Notes: a model not told the origin generated them from the sequence alone. A stretch of 32,882 nucleotides of DNA from an uncultured Clostridia bacterium (GCA_946618395.1 CAMOLD010000003.1:1-32882), one strand, 5' to 3'. Counted from the stretch's first letter, positions 17,622-27,672 are shown. Program-made: numbers and translations.

Positions 17622-18488
17622 TTGAAAATGGCATTTGAACAAATCCAATGGTTTCCGGGGCATATGGCAAAAACCCGCCGGCTGATCTCGGAAAACCTGA
17701 AAAATGTTGACCTCGTCATTGAGCTGCTTGACGCGCGCATTCCGGACGCCTCGCGCAACCCGGAAATTTTGCGCCTGACCGAGGGAAAACCGCGCTTGGT
17801 CCTGCTGAACAAATGCTCGCTTGCCGACCCGGCGCAAAATCAAATTTGGCTTTCCCGACTTGCCGAAAAAGAGGTCTTCCCCATTCTGACCGACTGCGTC
17901 AGCGGCGAAGGAATGAACAAAATTGCCGGCGCGGTCAAGACTCTGCTTGCCGAAAAGCTGGCGCGCTACCAGGAAAAAGGAATGTCCGGCAGGCGTTTGC
18001 GCGCCATGGTGCTGGGAATCCCGAACGTTGGCAAATCCTCGCTCATCAACCGCATTTCGGGCAACAAAAAAGCCAAAGTGGAGGATCGCCCCGGAGTCAC
18101 GCGCGAAAAGCAATGGGTCACCACCTCTATAGGCATTGACCTTTTGGATATGCCCGGGATCCTTTGGCCAAAATTTGAGGATCCGCGCGTGGGCGAAAAT
18201 CTTGCGCTGACCGGTGCCATCAAGGACGACATTCTGGACACCGAAGGCCTTGCCGTTCTGCTTTGCAAAAAGCTCCGCGCGCTTTACCCGGAATTGTTGG
18301 CGGCGCGATATAAGCTTGCAAGCGAGGACTTTGAGCTTTCCGATTACGATCTTTTCCTCAAAATCGGCAAAAAACGCGGCTTTTTGATGGGCGGCGGAGA
18401 AATTAACACCGAGCGCACCGCCGCCGTTCTTTTGGATGAATTCCGTGCCGCAAAAATCGGGCGCATCACGCTGGATCGCATATCCTAA
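17622..18488 (+). CDS. rbgA: Ribosome biogenesis GTPase YlqF/RbgA
   Basis: 288 aa; [39 protein letters not shown], circularly permuted G motifs, [24 protein letters not shown]. Confidence 0.95.
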   Translation: MKMAFEQIQWFPGHMAKTRRLISENLKNVDLVIELLDARIPDASRNPEILRLTEGKPRLVLLNKCSLADPAQNQIWLSRLAEKEVFPILTDCVSGEGMNKIAGAVKTLLAEKLARYQEKGMSGRRLRAMVLGIPNVGKSSLINRISGNKKAKVEDRPGVTREKQWVTTSIGIDLLDMPGILWPKFEDPRVGENLALTGAIKDDILDTEGLAVLLCKKLRALYPELLAARYKLASEDFELSDYDLFLKIGKKRGFLMGGGEINTERTAAVLLDEFRAAKIGRITLDRIS

Positions 18489-18507
18489 AACGACGGAGGT
18501 TCTTTCC

Positions 18508-19122
18508 ATGCTGGAACAAACGATTGAAAACGAGCTCCGCGCAAAAGGCTTTTCGGCAATTTGCGGCGTAGACGAGGCAGGCAGAGGTCCGCTTTGCGGC
18601 CCTGTGGTTGCCGCCGCCGTCATTCTGCCGCCCAACGCCGTCATTGACGGGTTGAACGATTCCAAAAAACTCTCGCCGAAAAAGCGCGACCTCCTTTTTG
18701 ACGAAATTCAAAAACAAGCGCTTGCCTTTTGCATTGCGGAAGCGAGCGTGGAAGAAATTGACCGCTTGAATATTCTGGAAGCCGATCTGCTTGCCATGCG
18801 CCGCGCCATTGCCGGCTTGCAAATTCCGGCGGATTATGCTTTGATTGACGGAAATATCGCCCGCGATTTCCCCATCCCGGCGCGCGCCGTCATCCATGGG
18901 GACGCCCTTTCCCCCAGCATTGCGGCGGCTTCCATTCTTGCAAAAGTTCACCGTGACCGCCTTTGCGAGGAGTTGGACCGCGCCTATCCGCAATACGGAA
19001 TTGCCAAACACAAAGGCTACGGCACAAAAGCGCACATGGACGCGCTCCGCCAATACGGCGCCTCGCCCATCCACCGCAAATTGTTCGTTCGTTTTTTGAA
19101 CGAGGAAACCCATGGGACGTGA
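18508..19122 (+). CDS. rnhB: Ribonuclease HII; start taken at ATG 18508 after GGAGG
   Basis: [56 protein letters not shown]. Confidence 0.95.
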   Translation: MLEQTIENELRAKGFSAICGVDEAGRGPLCGPVVAAAVILPPNAVIDGLNDSKKLSPKKRDLLFDEIQKQALAFCIAEASVEEIDRLNILEADLLAMRRAIAGLQIPADYALIDGNIARDFPIPARAVIHGDALSPSIAAASILAKVHRDRLCEELDRAYPQYGIAKHKGYGTKAHMDALRQYGASPIHRKLFVRFLNEETHGT

Positions 19123-19507
19123 TTTTTCCAAACCGACCGCAAAAGAAACCGGAGATTTTGGCGAGCAAAAAGCCGCCAATTACCTGCGGCGCCGCGGATA
19201 TTGGATCAAAGAGCGGAATTTCCGCGCCGGAAAATACGAAATCGACCTGATTGCCGAATCGCTGTTTTCCCTTTTGTTTGTGGAAGTAAAAACAAGGAAC
19301 TACAAATCGAAAGACCTTTCTGATCCCGTTGCGCCAAGTCGCGCCGTGGATGAAGAAAAAATCCGGTTTGTCAAACGGGCGGCCGCGCAGTATTTGCGCA
19401 GGCACCCCACTTGGAAAAAATGGAGAATGGATATTATTGAAATCTGGATGACCGAAAACAAGGTCTTCCGCATCCGTCGGATCAAGGACGTGAAAGAAAC
19501 ATATTGA
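19112..19507 (+). CDS. YraN/UPF0102 family endonuclease-like protein
   Basis: 131 aa; [34 protein letters not shown]...LLFVEVKTR; canonical position after rnhB. Confidence 0.92.
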   Translation: MGRDFSKPTAKETGDFGEQKAANYLRRRGYWIKERNFRAGKYEIDLIAESLFSLLFVEVKTRNYKSKDLSDPVAPSRAVDEEKIRFVKRAAAQYLRRHPTWKKWRMDIIEIWMTENKVFRIRRIKDVKETY

Positions 19508-19524
19508 CCTTTCGGAGGCACGGC

Positions 19525-20451
19525 ATGACGCTTTCGCTTTTTGATTTGCATTGCGATACCGCATTGGAAATGTTTGAAAAAAAACAGCCCTTTGCAAAGA
19601 ACAATTTGCATGTTTCCCTGGAAAATACCGCAAAATTCGAGCAATATGTTCAAATTATGGCGTTTTTTACATCTCCGGAGCTGGATGATGAAACCGGCTG
19701 GAATCGCTTTTTACAGCTGCGTCAAAATCTGATCTCCGACCCTTGCGTGCAATCCGGCTCCGCAACTTTGGCAACAACTTGTCCGCCGCGAAAAGCCGGC
19801 GTCTCCCTGTTCTTTGGCATCGAGGACGCGCGCATTTTTGCAGGAAAAGCCGAGCGCGTGGAAGAAGCCCGGCAACTCGGTGTTCGCATCCTGACGCCGC
19901 TTTGGGCGGGAGCAACCTGCATCGGCGGCTCGCACGATACCAACGCCGGATTGACCGACTTTGGCAAGCAAGCGCTGCAAAAAGCGCTGGCTTTGGGAAT
20001 GATTCTTGATATTTCCCATGCGTCGGTTCCATCAGCCGATGAAATTTTTGAGCTCTCCGCGGCGCAAAACCGTCCGGTGATCGCCTCGCATTCCAACGCC
20101 GCCGATATTTGCCCTGTCTCGCGCAACCTTTCGCGCCGGCAAATTCAAAAAATTCTCTCTTCCGGCGGTGTCATAGGCTTGAACCTTTACACAAACTTCT
20201 TAAAAAAAGACGGCAAGGCACACATTTCCGATCTGTTACCGCACATTGAATATTTCCTGGAGCAAGGCGCCGAACGCGCGCTCTGCCTGGGCGGAGACTG
20301 GGACGGCGCAACGCTTCCGCCGGAAATACAAACCGTCGGCGATCTTGATTCGCTTGCCGACCTGCTTCTCTCCCGCAATTATTCCGAAACCTTCATCCGC
20401 AATCTTTTTTTTGAAAACGCATATTCGTTTGCAAAAAAACATCTTGTATAA
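19525..20451 (+). CDS. Membrane dipeptidase (peptidase M19 family)
   Basis: LFDLHCDTALEMF, SLFFGIEDARIF, LTPLWAGATCIGGSH, LDISHAS, IASHSNAADICPVSRNLS, CLGGDWDGA. Start at ATG 19525 after GGAGG. Confidence 0.9.
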   Translation: MTLSLFDLHCDTALEMFEKKQPFAKNNLHVSLENTAKFEQYVQIMAFFTSPELDDETGWNRFLQLRQNLISDPCVQSGSATLATTCPPRKAGVSLFFGIEDARIFAGKAERVEEARQLGVRILTPLWAGATCIGGSHDTNAGLTDFGKQALQKALALGMILDISHASVPSADEIFELSAAQNRPVIASHSNAADICPVSRNLSRRQIQKILSSGGVIGLNLYTNFLKKDGKAHISDLLPHIEYFLEQGAERALCLGGDWDGATLPPEIQTVGDLDSLADLLLSRNYSETFIRNLFFENAYSFAKKHLV

Positions 20452-20473
20452 ATTTCCCCAAGGAGGATTTTCC

Positions 20474-21952
20474 ATGAACTTCATCAGCACCCGCGGACAC
20501 GCACAAAAAGTAACCGCCGCGCAGGCAATTGCACGCGGTCTGGCACCGGACGGCGGCTTGTTCGTCCCCGAAACCATTCCGCAACTTTCCAAAGAGGATA
20601 TTGCCGCGCTTTGCAAAATGTCCTATCCCGAAAGAGCCGCAAAAATCCTCTCGCTCTATCTTTCGGACTATACCGAAGAAGAACTGCTTGCCGACTGCCG
20701 CGCGGCGTATGCCGAAACCTCGTTCATCGGGGGCGCCGCGCCGCTGGTGTCTTTGGATGACACTTTGAACGTGCTCGAACTCTGGCACGGGCCTACCGCC
20801 GCCTTTAAGGATATGGCGCTCCAAATCATGCCCCGCCTGCTTTCCCGCGCGTTGAAGAAGATTGGCGAACAACGCACGGCGCTGATTCTGGTTGCCACCT
20901 CGGGCGACACCGGCAAAGCCGCGCTGGAAGGTTACAAAGACCTTCCGCAAATCAAAATCATCGCTTTCTACCCGGTGGACGGCGTCAGCAAGGTGCAAAA
21001 ACTGCAAATGGCAACCCAGCTGGGCGAAAATGTTTCGGTCTGCGCCATTCGCGGCAACTTTGACGACGCGCAAACCGGCGTGAAAAAGATTTTCGGCAAT
21101 GCGGAAATTGCCAAACAGCTGAACGAAAAGGGCTATTTCCTCTCCAGCGCCAACTCCATCAACTGGGGTCGTCTGGCTCCGCAGATCGTTTACTATGTTT
21201 CGGCATACTGCGATCTCATCAATGCCGGAAAGCGCAAACCCGGCGAGCCTTTCAACGTCTGCGTTCCCACCGGCAACTTCGGCAACATTTTTGCCGCCTA
21301 CCTTGCCAAGCGCATGGGACTGCCGATCGGTAAGCTGATTTGCGCCTCCAACTCCAACAATATCCTCACCGATTTTTTAACCACCGGCGTTTACGACCGC
21401 AACCGTTCCTTCTATCTGACCATGTCGCCCTCCATGGATATTCTCATATCCAGCAATCTGGAGCGTCTTCTTTGGGCAACCACCGGAACCGAAAAGACTG
21501 CCGGCTATATGAAGCAACTGAACGAAACCGGCAAATACGCCGTGGATGCCGGAACGCTTGCCGCTATTCAAAAAGATTTCGTCGGATATTTCGCAAACGA
21601 AGAAGCAACGGCAAATACCATTCTCAAATTCTGGAAGGAAGACCGCTACCTTGCCGATCCGCACACGGCGGTGGCGCTCTCTGCCGCGCAAGCCTATATC
21701 CGGGAAAGCGGCGACAGAATCCCGATGGTCGTGGATTCCACCGCAAGCCCCTACAAGTTTGCAAACAACGTCTTCCGTTCGATTGCAAAGAAGGAACCCA
21801 GCGGAGATTTGGAAGCGCTGGACGAGCTGACCGAGCTGACCGGCGTCAAAATCCCCTATCCGCTTGCCGACCTCAAAAAACGCGCCGTCCGCTTCAAAGA
21901 AGTTTGCGAGCCGAACGAAATGCCCGACCGCGTTTTGCAATTTGTGAAATAA
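20474..21952 (+). CDS. thrC: Threonine synthase; start taken at ATG 20474 after AGGAGG
   Basis: FISTRGHAQKVTAAQAIARGLAPDGGLFVPETIP, HGPTAAFKDMALQ (PLP Lys), LVATSGDTGKAALEG, VPTGNFGNIFAAYLAK. Confidence 0.96.
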   Translation: MNFISTRGHAQKVTAAQAIARGLAPDGGLFVPETIPQLSKEDIAALCKMSYPERAAKILSLYLSDYTEEELLADCRAAYAETSFIGGAAPLVSLDDTLNVLELWHGPTAAFKDMALQIMPRLLSRALKKIGEQRTALILVATSGDTGKAALEGYKDLPQIKIIAFYPVDGVSKVQKLQMATQLGENVSVCAIRGNFDDAQTGVKKIFGNAEIAKQLNEKGYFLSSANSINWGRLAPQIVYYVSAYCDLINAGKRKPGEPFNVCVPTGNFGNIFAAYLAKRMGLPIGKLICASNSNNILTDFLTTGVYDRNRSFYLTMSPSMDILISSNLERLLWATTGTEKTAGYMKQLNETGKYAVDAGTLAAIQKDFVGYFANEEATANTILKFWKEDRYLADPHTAVALSAAQAYIRESGDRIPMVVDSTASPYKFANNVFRSIAKKEPSGDLEALDELTELTGVKIPYPLADLKKRAVRFKEVCEPNEMPDRVLQFVK

Positions 21953-21967
21953 GTTTTTGAAAATAAT

Positions 21968-22008
21968 GCGGAAAATACCGCAAAAATGTAGAAAATACCG
22001 CAAAATTC
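21968..22008. repeat. Two adjacent copies of a short AAAATACCGCAAAA-type repeat
   Basis: GCGGAAAATACCGCAAAAAT then GAAAATACCGCAAAATTC; related copies at 6654-6674, 15520-15543 (reverse complement) and 19621-19638. Confidence 0.75.
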
Positions 22009-22020
22009 AACAACAAAGCA

Positions 22021-22074
22021 GGGCGTTCTGCCTTTTCCCCATTTTTTGAAAAACAGGTAAAAGCAAAACGCCCC
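22021..22074. terminator. Long imperfect inverted repeat between converging thrC and the DUF1540 gene
   Basis: GGGCGTTCTGCCTTTTCC pairs with GGTAAAAGCAAAACGCCC with few mismatches; no strong T-tract on either side. Confidence 0.45.
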
Positions 22075-22088
22075 ACAGTTTGGATTGC

Positions 22089-22283
22089 TTATCCTTGCGC
22101 TCCCTCTTTTGGCTTGAATGTGGAGCAAACCGTTTCATCCGAGCAATGCGCGCAATCCGGTCCTACCGAAATTTCGTGCGCGGTGCAGTTTGTTTCCTGA
22201 TCGTGATAATAGCAGTTTTCCACGTTGCAACGAATTCCCTCAATTTTGCAGTGGTTCTTTTTGCGGTCAAAATCCTGTTCCAT
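22089..22283 (-). CDS. DUF1540 domain Cys-rich small protein; start chosen at MEQDFDRK
   Basis: IRCNVENCYYHDQETNCTAHEISVGPDCAHCSDETVCSTFKPK fits the DUF1540 cysteine pattern; GAGGG-type RBS upstream. Confidence 0.85.
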   Translation of the reverse strand: MEQDFDRKKNHCKIEGIRCNVENCYYHDQETNCTAHEISVGPDCAHCSDETVCSTFKPKEGAQG

Positions 22284-22388
22284 TTTCTTTCCCTCTCTTT
22301 TTCTTTGAAATCCGAAGGGGCAATCCCCTTCAAACTCCAGCATTCCCTGAAAATTCCTTTTCTATTCACCTGAAAGGAGGAAACTTCC

Positions 22389-23117
22389 ATGTCGCTGTTT
22401 GTAATTGCCGATCTGCATCTCTCGTCCGACCAATCCAAATCCATGGAAGTTTTCGGGGCAAGATGGGCAGATTACATGAACAAGCTGGAAAAAAACTGGA
22501 ACGCCGTGGTTTCCCAAAAAGACACCGTGGTTCTTCCCGGCGATATTTCATGGAGTTTGCACCTGAAAGATTCGGAGGCAGACTTTCGCTTTTTGGATTC
22601 GCTCAACGGGCAAAAGCTGGTTGGCAAAGGAAACCATGATTTTTGGTTTTCCACCAATGCAAAGGTAACCGCTTTTTGGCGCGAACACGGATTTGAAAGT
22701 TTGCATATTCTTTACAATAACGCGTATCTGACCGATTCCTGCATTGTTTGCGGCTCCCGCGGCTGGTTTACCGAGGAAGAACAGCAAAACACCAAAGATG
22801 AGGTTGACTACGCAAAAATCATCAACCGCGAGGTCATTCGTCTGCGCATCAGCCTGAAAGAAGCCGTCAAACTGCAAGAACAGGACGGCAGAAACCTGCC
22901 TTTGGTTGCCTTCCTGCATTTTCCCCCCGTTTTCGGCACCTTCGTTTGCCGCGAAATTCTGGATGTTTTGCATGAATTCAATGTCAAAACCTGCTATTTC
23001 GGGCATATCCACGGGGCATATTCCGCGCCGCCGAAAACCACCTTTGAAGGCATTGACTTTTTCTTTTGCGCCGCCGATTATCTGCGGTTTACACCGATTC
23101 CGGTTTCGATTTTCTGA
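22389..23117 (+). CDS. Metallophosphoesterase (calcineurin-like)
   Basis: 242 aa; FVIADLHLS, VLPGDISWSLHLKD, LVGKGNHDFWF, CYFGHIHGA. Confidence 0.93.
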   Translation: MSLFVIADLHLSSDQSKSMEVFGARWADYMNKLEKNWNAVVSQKDTVVLPGDISWSLHLKDSEADFRFLDSLNGQKLVGKGNHDFWFSTNAKVTAFWREHGFESLHILYNNAYLTDSCIVCGSRGWFTEEEQQNTKDEVDYAKIINREVIRLRISLKEAVKLQEQDGRNLPLVAFLHFPPVFGTFVCREILDVLHEFNVKTCYFGHIHGAYSAPPKTTFEGIDFFFCAADYLRFTPIPVSIF

Positions 23118-23133
23118 ATTTTAAAAAAAAGCA

Positions 23134-23162
23134 TTGACAAAAGATAGAAAAACAAGTAAAAT
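23134..23162 (+). promoter_or_regulatory. Sigma-A-type promoter upstream of tig
   Basis: TTGACA - 17 nt - TAAAAT, about 40 nt before the tig start. Confidence 0.75.
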
Positions 23163-23202
23163 ATAGTCTGTATGAATAATTTTCTTTGGAGGAAGTAAAA
23201 AA

Positions 23203-24495
23203 ATGAGTCTCTTGAAGTCCGAAAAATCCAAAAAGGAGAAGAACGTATATACGCTGCAATTCTCCGTTGATCAGGAAACTTTTGCAAAAGCAGTTTCCAA
23301 CGCATACCACAAAAAGGTTGCAAAGATCAATGTTCCCGGTTTCCGCCGCGGAAAAGCACCGCGCACGGTGATTGAAAAAATGTATGGGAAGGGATTTTTC
23401 TACGAGGATGCGTTCAACGATGTTCTCCCCGCCGCGTGGGAGGAAGCATCCCAGGCAAGCAAGCTGGAAATTGTCGGTCAGCCCGAATTTGACGTTGTTT
23501 CGGTAAACGAAGGCGACGCCGGCGTTGTGTTCTCGGCAAAAGTGTTTGTCAAGCCCGATGTCAAACTGGAAGGCTACACCGGCATTGAAGCCGAAAAGAA
23601 GGTCGAACCGGTCACCGATGAGGAAATTGACCGCGAGATTGACACCATCCGCGAGCGCAATGCGCGCGAAACCGAGGTCACCGACGGCGTCAGCGTGATG
23701 GGCGATATTTGCCACATTGACTACGAAGGCTCGGTGGACGGCGTTCCCTTTGACGGTGGAAAAGGCAGCGACTATCCCCTCAAACTCGGCTCCGGCAACT
23801 TCATCCCCGGTTTTGAGGAACAGGTCGCCGGCCACAAGGTAGAAGAAGAGTTTGACGTTAATGTCACCTTCCCCGAAGATTACCACGCAAAAGAGCTTGC
23901 TGGAAAAGCCGCCGTCTTCAAAACGGTCATCCATAAGATCCGCCATATCGAACTTCCCGCGGCGGACGACGATTTTGCAAAAGACGTTTCCGAATTTGAT
24001 ACGTTTGCTGAATATCGCGCCGATATGAAGGCAAAAATTGAAAAGCGGCACGAAGAAGAAGCCGACAAAAAGTTTGAAGAGCAGCTTTTGGACGCTTTGA
24101 TTGAAAAAATGAAAGCCGACATTCCCGAGGTGATGTTCACCACCGAGACCGACAACTTTGTGCGCGATTACGAAAACCGGCTGCGCATGCAGGGGCTGGA
24201 TCTGGAAACCTATTTCAAATATACCGGCATGACCATTGATTCCTTGCGCGAGCAACTCCGCCCGCAGGCTGAAAAGCAGGTCAAACTCCGCCTTGCCCTG
24301 GAGAAAATCGCCAAACTGGAAAAAATCAAGGTTGGAAAGAAAGAAATTGACGCCGAGATCAAACGGATTGCCGACTCCTATCAGATGGACGCCGACAAGG
24401 TGCGCGAGATCATTCCCGAAGAATCTGTTGCCGAGGATCTGAAGGTCAAAAAGGCAATGGACCTTGTCAAGGAGCAGGCTGTCATCAAAGCGTAA
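23203..24495 (+). CDS. tig: Trigger factor
   Basis: 430 aa; INVPGFRRGKAPRTVIEKMYG, PPIase-like GDICHIDYEGSVDGVPFDGGKGSDYPLKLGSGNFIPGFEEQVAG. Confidence 0.97.
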   Translation: MSLLKSEKSKKEKNVYTLQFSVDQETFAKAVSNAYHKKVAKINVPGFRRGKAPRTVIEKMYGKGFFYEDAFNDVLPAAWEEASQASKLEIVGQPEFDVVSVNEGDAGVVFSAKVFVKPDVKLEGYTGIEAEKKVEPVTDEEIDREIDTIRERNARETEVTDGVSVMGDICHIDYEGSVDGVPFDGGKGSDYPLKLGSGNFIPGFEEQVAGHKVEEEFDVNVTFPEDYHAKELAGKAAVFKTVIHKIRHIELPAADDDFAKDVSEFDTFAEYRADMKAKIEKRHEEEADKKFEEQLLDALIEKMKADIPEVMFTTETDNFVRDYENRLRMQGLDLETYFKYTGMTIDSLREQLRPQAEKQVKLRLALEKIAKLEKIKVGKKEIDAEIKRIADSYQMDADKVREIIPEESVAEDLKVKKAMDLVKEQAVIKA

Positions 24496-24523
24496 TTCCC
24501 CGCTTGCAATCAACGGCAAACCA

Positions 24524-24561
24524 GGAGCCGGAAACGAATTTTCTGTTTTCGGCTCCTTTTT
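24524..24561 (+). terminator. Hairpin terminator/attenuator between tig and clpP
   Basis: GGAGCCGGAAAC-GAATTTTCT-GTTTTCGGCTCC followed by TTTTT. Confidence 0.8.
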
Positions 24562-24589
24562 CAAACCAAAATGAAAGGAGATTGACACC

Positions 24590-25201
24590 ATGATCAATCC
24601 TGAAAGCAAAGATCTGCGCAACGCGCTTGTCCCCATGGTCATTGAGCAAACCAACCGTGGGGAACGTTCTTATGATATCTTCTCCCGCCTTCTCAACGAC
24701 CGCATCGTTTTCCTTTCGGATGAGGTCAACGATACCACCGCTTCCCTTGTGGTTGCGCAAATGCTGTTTTTAGAGGCGCAGGACCCCGATAAGGACATTT
24801 CGTTCTATATCAATTCCCCCGGCGGTTCGGTTTCCGCAGGCATGGCAATTTACGATACCATGCAATTTATCAAATGCGATGTTTCCACCATTTGCATCGG
24901 TATGGCGGCAAGCATGGGCGCTTTCCTGCTCTCCTCCGGAACAAAGGGCAAACGCATTGCACTGCCGCATAGTGAAATTATGATCCACCAGCCTTTGGGC
25001 GGCGCAAGAGGTCAGGCAACCGATATTCAAATTCAAGCCGAGCAAATCCTGCGCATCAAACGCACCTTGAACGAGATTCTTGCCGCCAACACCGGCAAGC
25101 CGCTGGAAATCATTGAAAAGGATACCGACCGCGATAACTATATGACGGCGCAACAAGCGCTTGAATACGGTTTGATCGACCAAATTTTAACCCATCGGTA
25201 A
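24590..25201 (+). CDS. clpP: ATP-dependent Clp protease proteolytic subunit
   Basis: 203 aa; [54 protein letters not shown]. Confidence 0.97.
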   Translation: MINPESKDLRNALVPMVIEQTNRGERSYDIFSRLLNDRIVFLSDEVNDTTASLVVAQMLFLEAQDPDKDISFYINSPGGSVSAGMAIYDTMQFIKCDVSTICIGMAASMGAFLLSSGTKGKRIALPHSEIMIHQPLGGARGQATDIQIQAEQILRIKRTLNEILAANTGKPLEIIEKDTDRDNYMTAQQALEYGLIDQILTHR

Positions 25202-25237
25202 TTCCAAATCCGAAAAAAAGGAGAGTCCGATTCCATT

Positions 25238-26578
25238 ATGGCAAACTCAAATAACAACGGAAGAGGATTGCGCCATTGTTCCTTTTGCGGAAGAAACGAG
25301 CATCAGGTCAATTTTCTGATCCCCTCGCCCACAGGCGCCTATCTTTGCGACTATTGCATTGAGGGCTGTAACCGCATCATTTACGAGAACGAAGAGGAAC
25401 ACCGCCGCGAAGAGCGCTTTACCATGGATGATCTTCCCCGTCCGGCGCAAATCAAAGCCTCTTTGGATCAATATGTCATTGGTCAGGATGAGGCAAAAAT
25501 TGCTCTTTCCGTTGCGGTTTACAACCACTATAAGCGCATTCTTTCCAAGGACGGAACAACCTCGCACCGCAAAAAGAGCGCAAAAGCAGAACAAACCGAC
25601 GACGTGGAATTGCAAAAGAGCAACGTTCTTTTAATCGGTCCCACCGGTGTTGGAAAAACCTATTTGGCGCAAACGCTTGCGCGCACAATGAAGGTTCCCT
25701 TTGCTATTGCCGACGCAACAACGCTGACCGAGGCAGGCTATGTTGGCGAAGATGTGGAAAACATCCTTCTGCGCCTGATTCAAGCTGCCGATTACGACGT
25801 AGAACGCGCCGAACGCGGCATTATCTATATCGACGAGATTGATAAAATTGCGCGCAAAAGCGAAAACCGTTCCATCACTCGCGACGTTTCGGGCGAGGGC
25901 GTTCAGCAGGCGCTTTTGAAGATTTTGGAAGGAACGGTTGCAAACGTTCCCCCGCAGGGCGGCAGAAAGCACCCCAACCAGGAGTTCATCCAGGTCAACA
26001 CGCAGAACATCCTTTTCATCTGCGGCGGCGCGTTTGACGGCCTTGACAAAATTATTGAAAAGCGCAAAGGAAACTCCACCATCGGTTTTGGCGGAGAGAT
26101 TATGACCAAAACCGAAAAGAAGGATATGGGCGTTTTCAAGGACGTTATTCCGCATGACATTGTAAAATTCGGTCTGATTCCCGAAATGGTGGGGCGCATT
26201 CCGGTCATTGTTCCCCTTTCCGATTTGGATCGAGAGGCGCTCGTCAGCATTCTGACCAAACCGAAGAACTCGCTGACCAAGCAATATCAAAAGCTCTTCA
26301 AAATGGACGGTGTGGAGCTCGTCTTTTCCGATGAAGCCTTGCAAGCGGTCGCTGACCTTGCCATTGAGCGCGGAACCGGCGCACGTGGTCTGCGCGCCAT
26401 TTTGGAAAAGGCGATGACAAAATTGATGTATGAGATTCCTTCGCGCCATGATCTTGCAAAATTGGAGATCACGCCGGAGTGCATTCGCGGAACGGGAGAC
26501 TGCAAATATACCCTTTTGCGCGACCTTCCGCAAAGCGAACTTTCGGAGCCGGAATCCGACAAAAAGCAGGGTGCTTGA
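25238..26578 (+). CDS. clpX: ATP-dependent Clp protease ATP-binding subunit ClpX
   Basis: 446 aa; zinc finger [11 protein letters not shown]...CDYCIEGC, Walker [33 protein letters not shown]. Confidence 0.98.
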   Translation: MANSNNNGRGLRHCSFCGRNEHQVNFLIPSPTGAYLCDYCIEGCNRIIYENEEEHRREERFTMDDLPRPAQIKASLDQYVIGQDEAKIALSVAVYNHYKRILSKDGTTSHRKKSAKAEQTDDVELQKSNVLLIGPTGVGKTYLAQTLARTMKVPFAIADATTLTEAGYVGEDVENILLRLIQAADYDVERAERGIIYIDEIDKIARKSENRSITRDVSGEGVQQALLKILEGTVANVPPQGGRKHPNQEFIQVNTQNILFICGGAFDGLDKIIEKRKGNSTIGFGGEIMTKTEKKDMGVFKDVIPHDIVKFGLIPEMVGRIPVIVPLSDLDREALVSILTKPKNSLTKQYQKLFKMDGVELVFSDEALQAVADLAIERGTGARGLRAILEKAMTKLMYEIPSRHDLAKLEITPECIRGTGDCKYTLLRDLPQSELSEPESDKKQGA

Positions 26579-26619
26579 GCAAAATAATCCCAAAAATACC
26601 GTAAAAATCAAAAAATATA

Positions 26620-26672
26620 GGTCAATCCAAAGGAACATTCCAAAGGAATATTCCGGCGGATTGACCTTTTTT
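26620..26672. terminator. Branched bidirectional terminator-like structure after clpX
   Basis: Outer stem GGTCAATCC/GGATTGACC followed by TTTTTT, preceded by an A-rich tract; encloses AAAGGAACATTCC AAAGGAATATTCC. Confidence 0.8.
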
Positions 26673-26687
26673 GAACCGACTGATAAA

Positions 26688-27530
26688 TCAGCCGCCGCAA
26701 CCGCAATGCCGATCGGGACGGGGCGGTTCCGGTTGGTATCCCTGCGAGGAAAATTCGCTCATCGGGAACGGCATACTCTGGAAAATCCGGCAAGGATTAT
26801 CCTCTTCCGCCGCAACGCATTCTTTTTCGGGAATGGCGTATTCTGCCGCCTGAACCAGATATTGCGCCGGGCGAACAATGCGAACCACCGAGAAAATGCC
26901 AAGCGTGACCGTTAAGAAACGATCCCTGCGGTTCTCGTCGTCAAAAACGACGGGCGCCTGCAACTGACCCAGCAAATGGTCCGGGATTTCGCCTTCGCGA
27001 CAGCAGGGGCAGCAGGGGTGATCCGGCTTTTCCATCACGCGGGAGCCGAGAAGAACGGGATCTACTACTTCCACAACCGCGGTGGGCATATTCCGGCTTC
27101 CCTCTCCGGGTTCCCCGATTGAGCAGAAGCTATCGCTTTGAGAACTGCGGAAAATCATTGTTCCGTTTTCACCGCCGTAAAGAATCACGCGCTTTTCCAA
27201 AACGGCAAGCCCTTCAAATTCCTGCGGTTGGGCGCCGCCGCGCCCGGGATGCCCAACGCACGCCTCGCAATCCACGCGGATATAGAAGCGAATGTTAACG
27301 GCGTAAAAGCCGCGGTTGAAGGCAATCGGATCAATGGTCAGGTTGGTCCAAAGAATTTCCGCGTTCTTTGCGCGAACCGCTCCGGCATGCTCCAGAATCT
27401 CGTTTCCGAAATCGGAAAGATAAACGCGAACATTCTCAAAGCAATCCCGATCGCGGCAGGAATCCAGGACGCGGTTGGTTTCAATGCAAACCGTTTCCCG
27501 GGGCAAATTCGGGAATCTGTTTTCCCCCAT
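26688..27530 (-). CDS. Cys-rich protein of unknown function (280 aa)
   Basis: Intact ORF with RBS (AAAAAGGAG) upstream; FPNLPRETVCIETNRVLDSCRDRDCFENVRVYLSDFG..., CCPCCREGEIPD, C-terminal RHCGCGG. Flanked by its own terminator. Confidence 0.75.
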   Translation of the reverse strand: MGENRFPNLPRETVCIETNRVLDSCRDRDCFENVRVYLSDFGNEILEHAGAVRAKNAEILWTNLTIDPIAFNRGFYAVNIRFYIRVDCEACVGHPGRGGAQPQEFEGLAVLEKRVILYGGENGTMIFRSSQSDSFCSIGEPGEGSRNMPTAVVEVVDPVLLGSRVMEKPDHPCCPCCREGEIPDHLLGQLQAPVVFDDENRRDRFLTVTLGIFSVVRIVRPAQYLVQAAEYAIPEKECVAAEEDNPCRIFQSMPFPMSEFSSQGYQPEPPRPDRHCGCGG

Positions 27531-27640
27531 AACCGTAAATCTCCTTTTTGATGATAAGAATTCGGAAGGAGAATACTCTCCTCGCTAACATTCTATGCCG
27601 GGCGCCTTTTTTTGACACGTTTTTCCTTTCTTTTATGTAT

Positions 27641-27672
27641 AAAAAAAGAAGCATTCCGAAAAGCCGGAATGC
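27641..27672 (-). terminator. Intrinsic terminator after the XRE-S24 regulator gene
   Basis: Minus strand: GCATTCCG-GCTTTT-CGGAATGC followed by TTCTTTTTTT. Confidence 0.85.

Noticed and set aside
23089-24654. 521-aa minus-strand ORF opposite tig
   Set aside because: Shadow ORF; trigger factor on the plus strand is unambiguous and has promoter, RBS and terminator.
27531-27610. Possible sigma-E/K promoter (CATAGAATG) upstream of the 280-aa Cys-rich gene
   Set aside because: No convincing -35 at the right spacing; left only as something to test.
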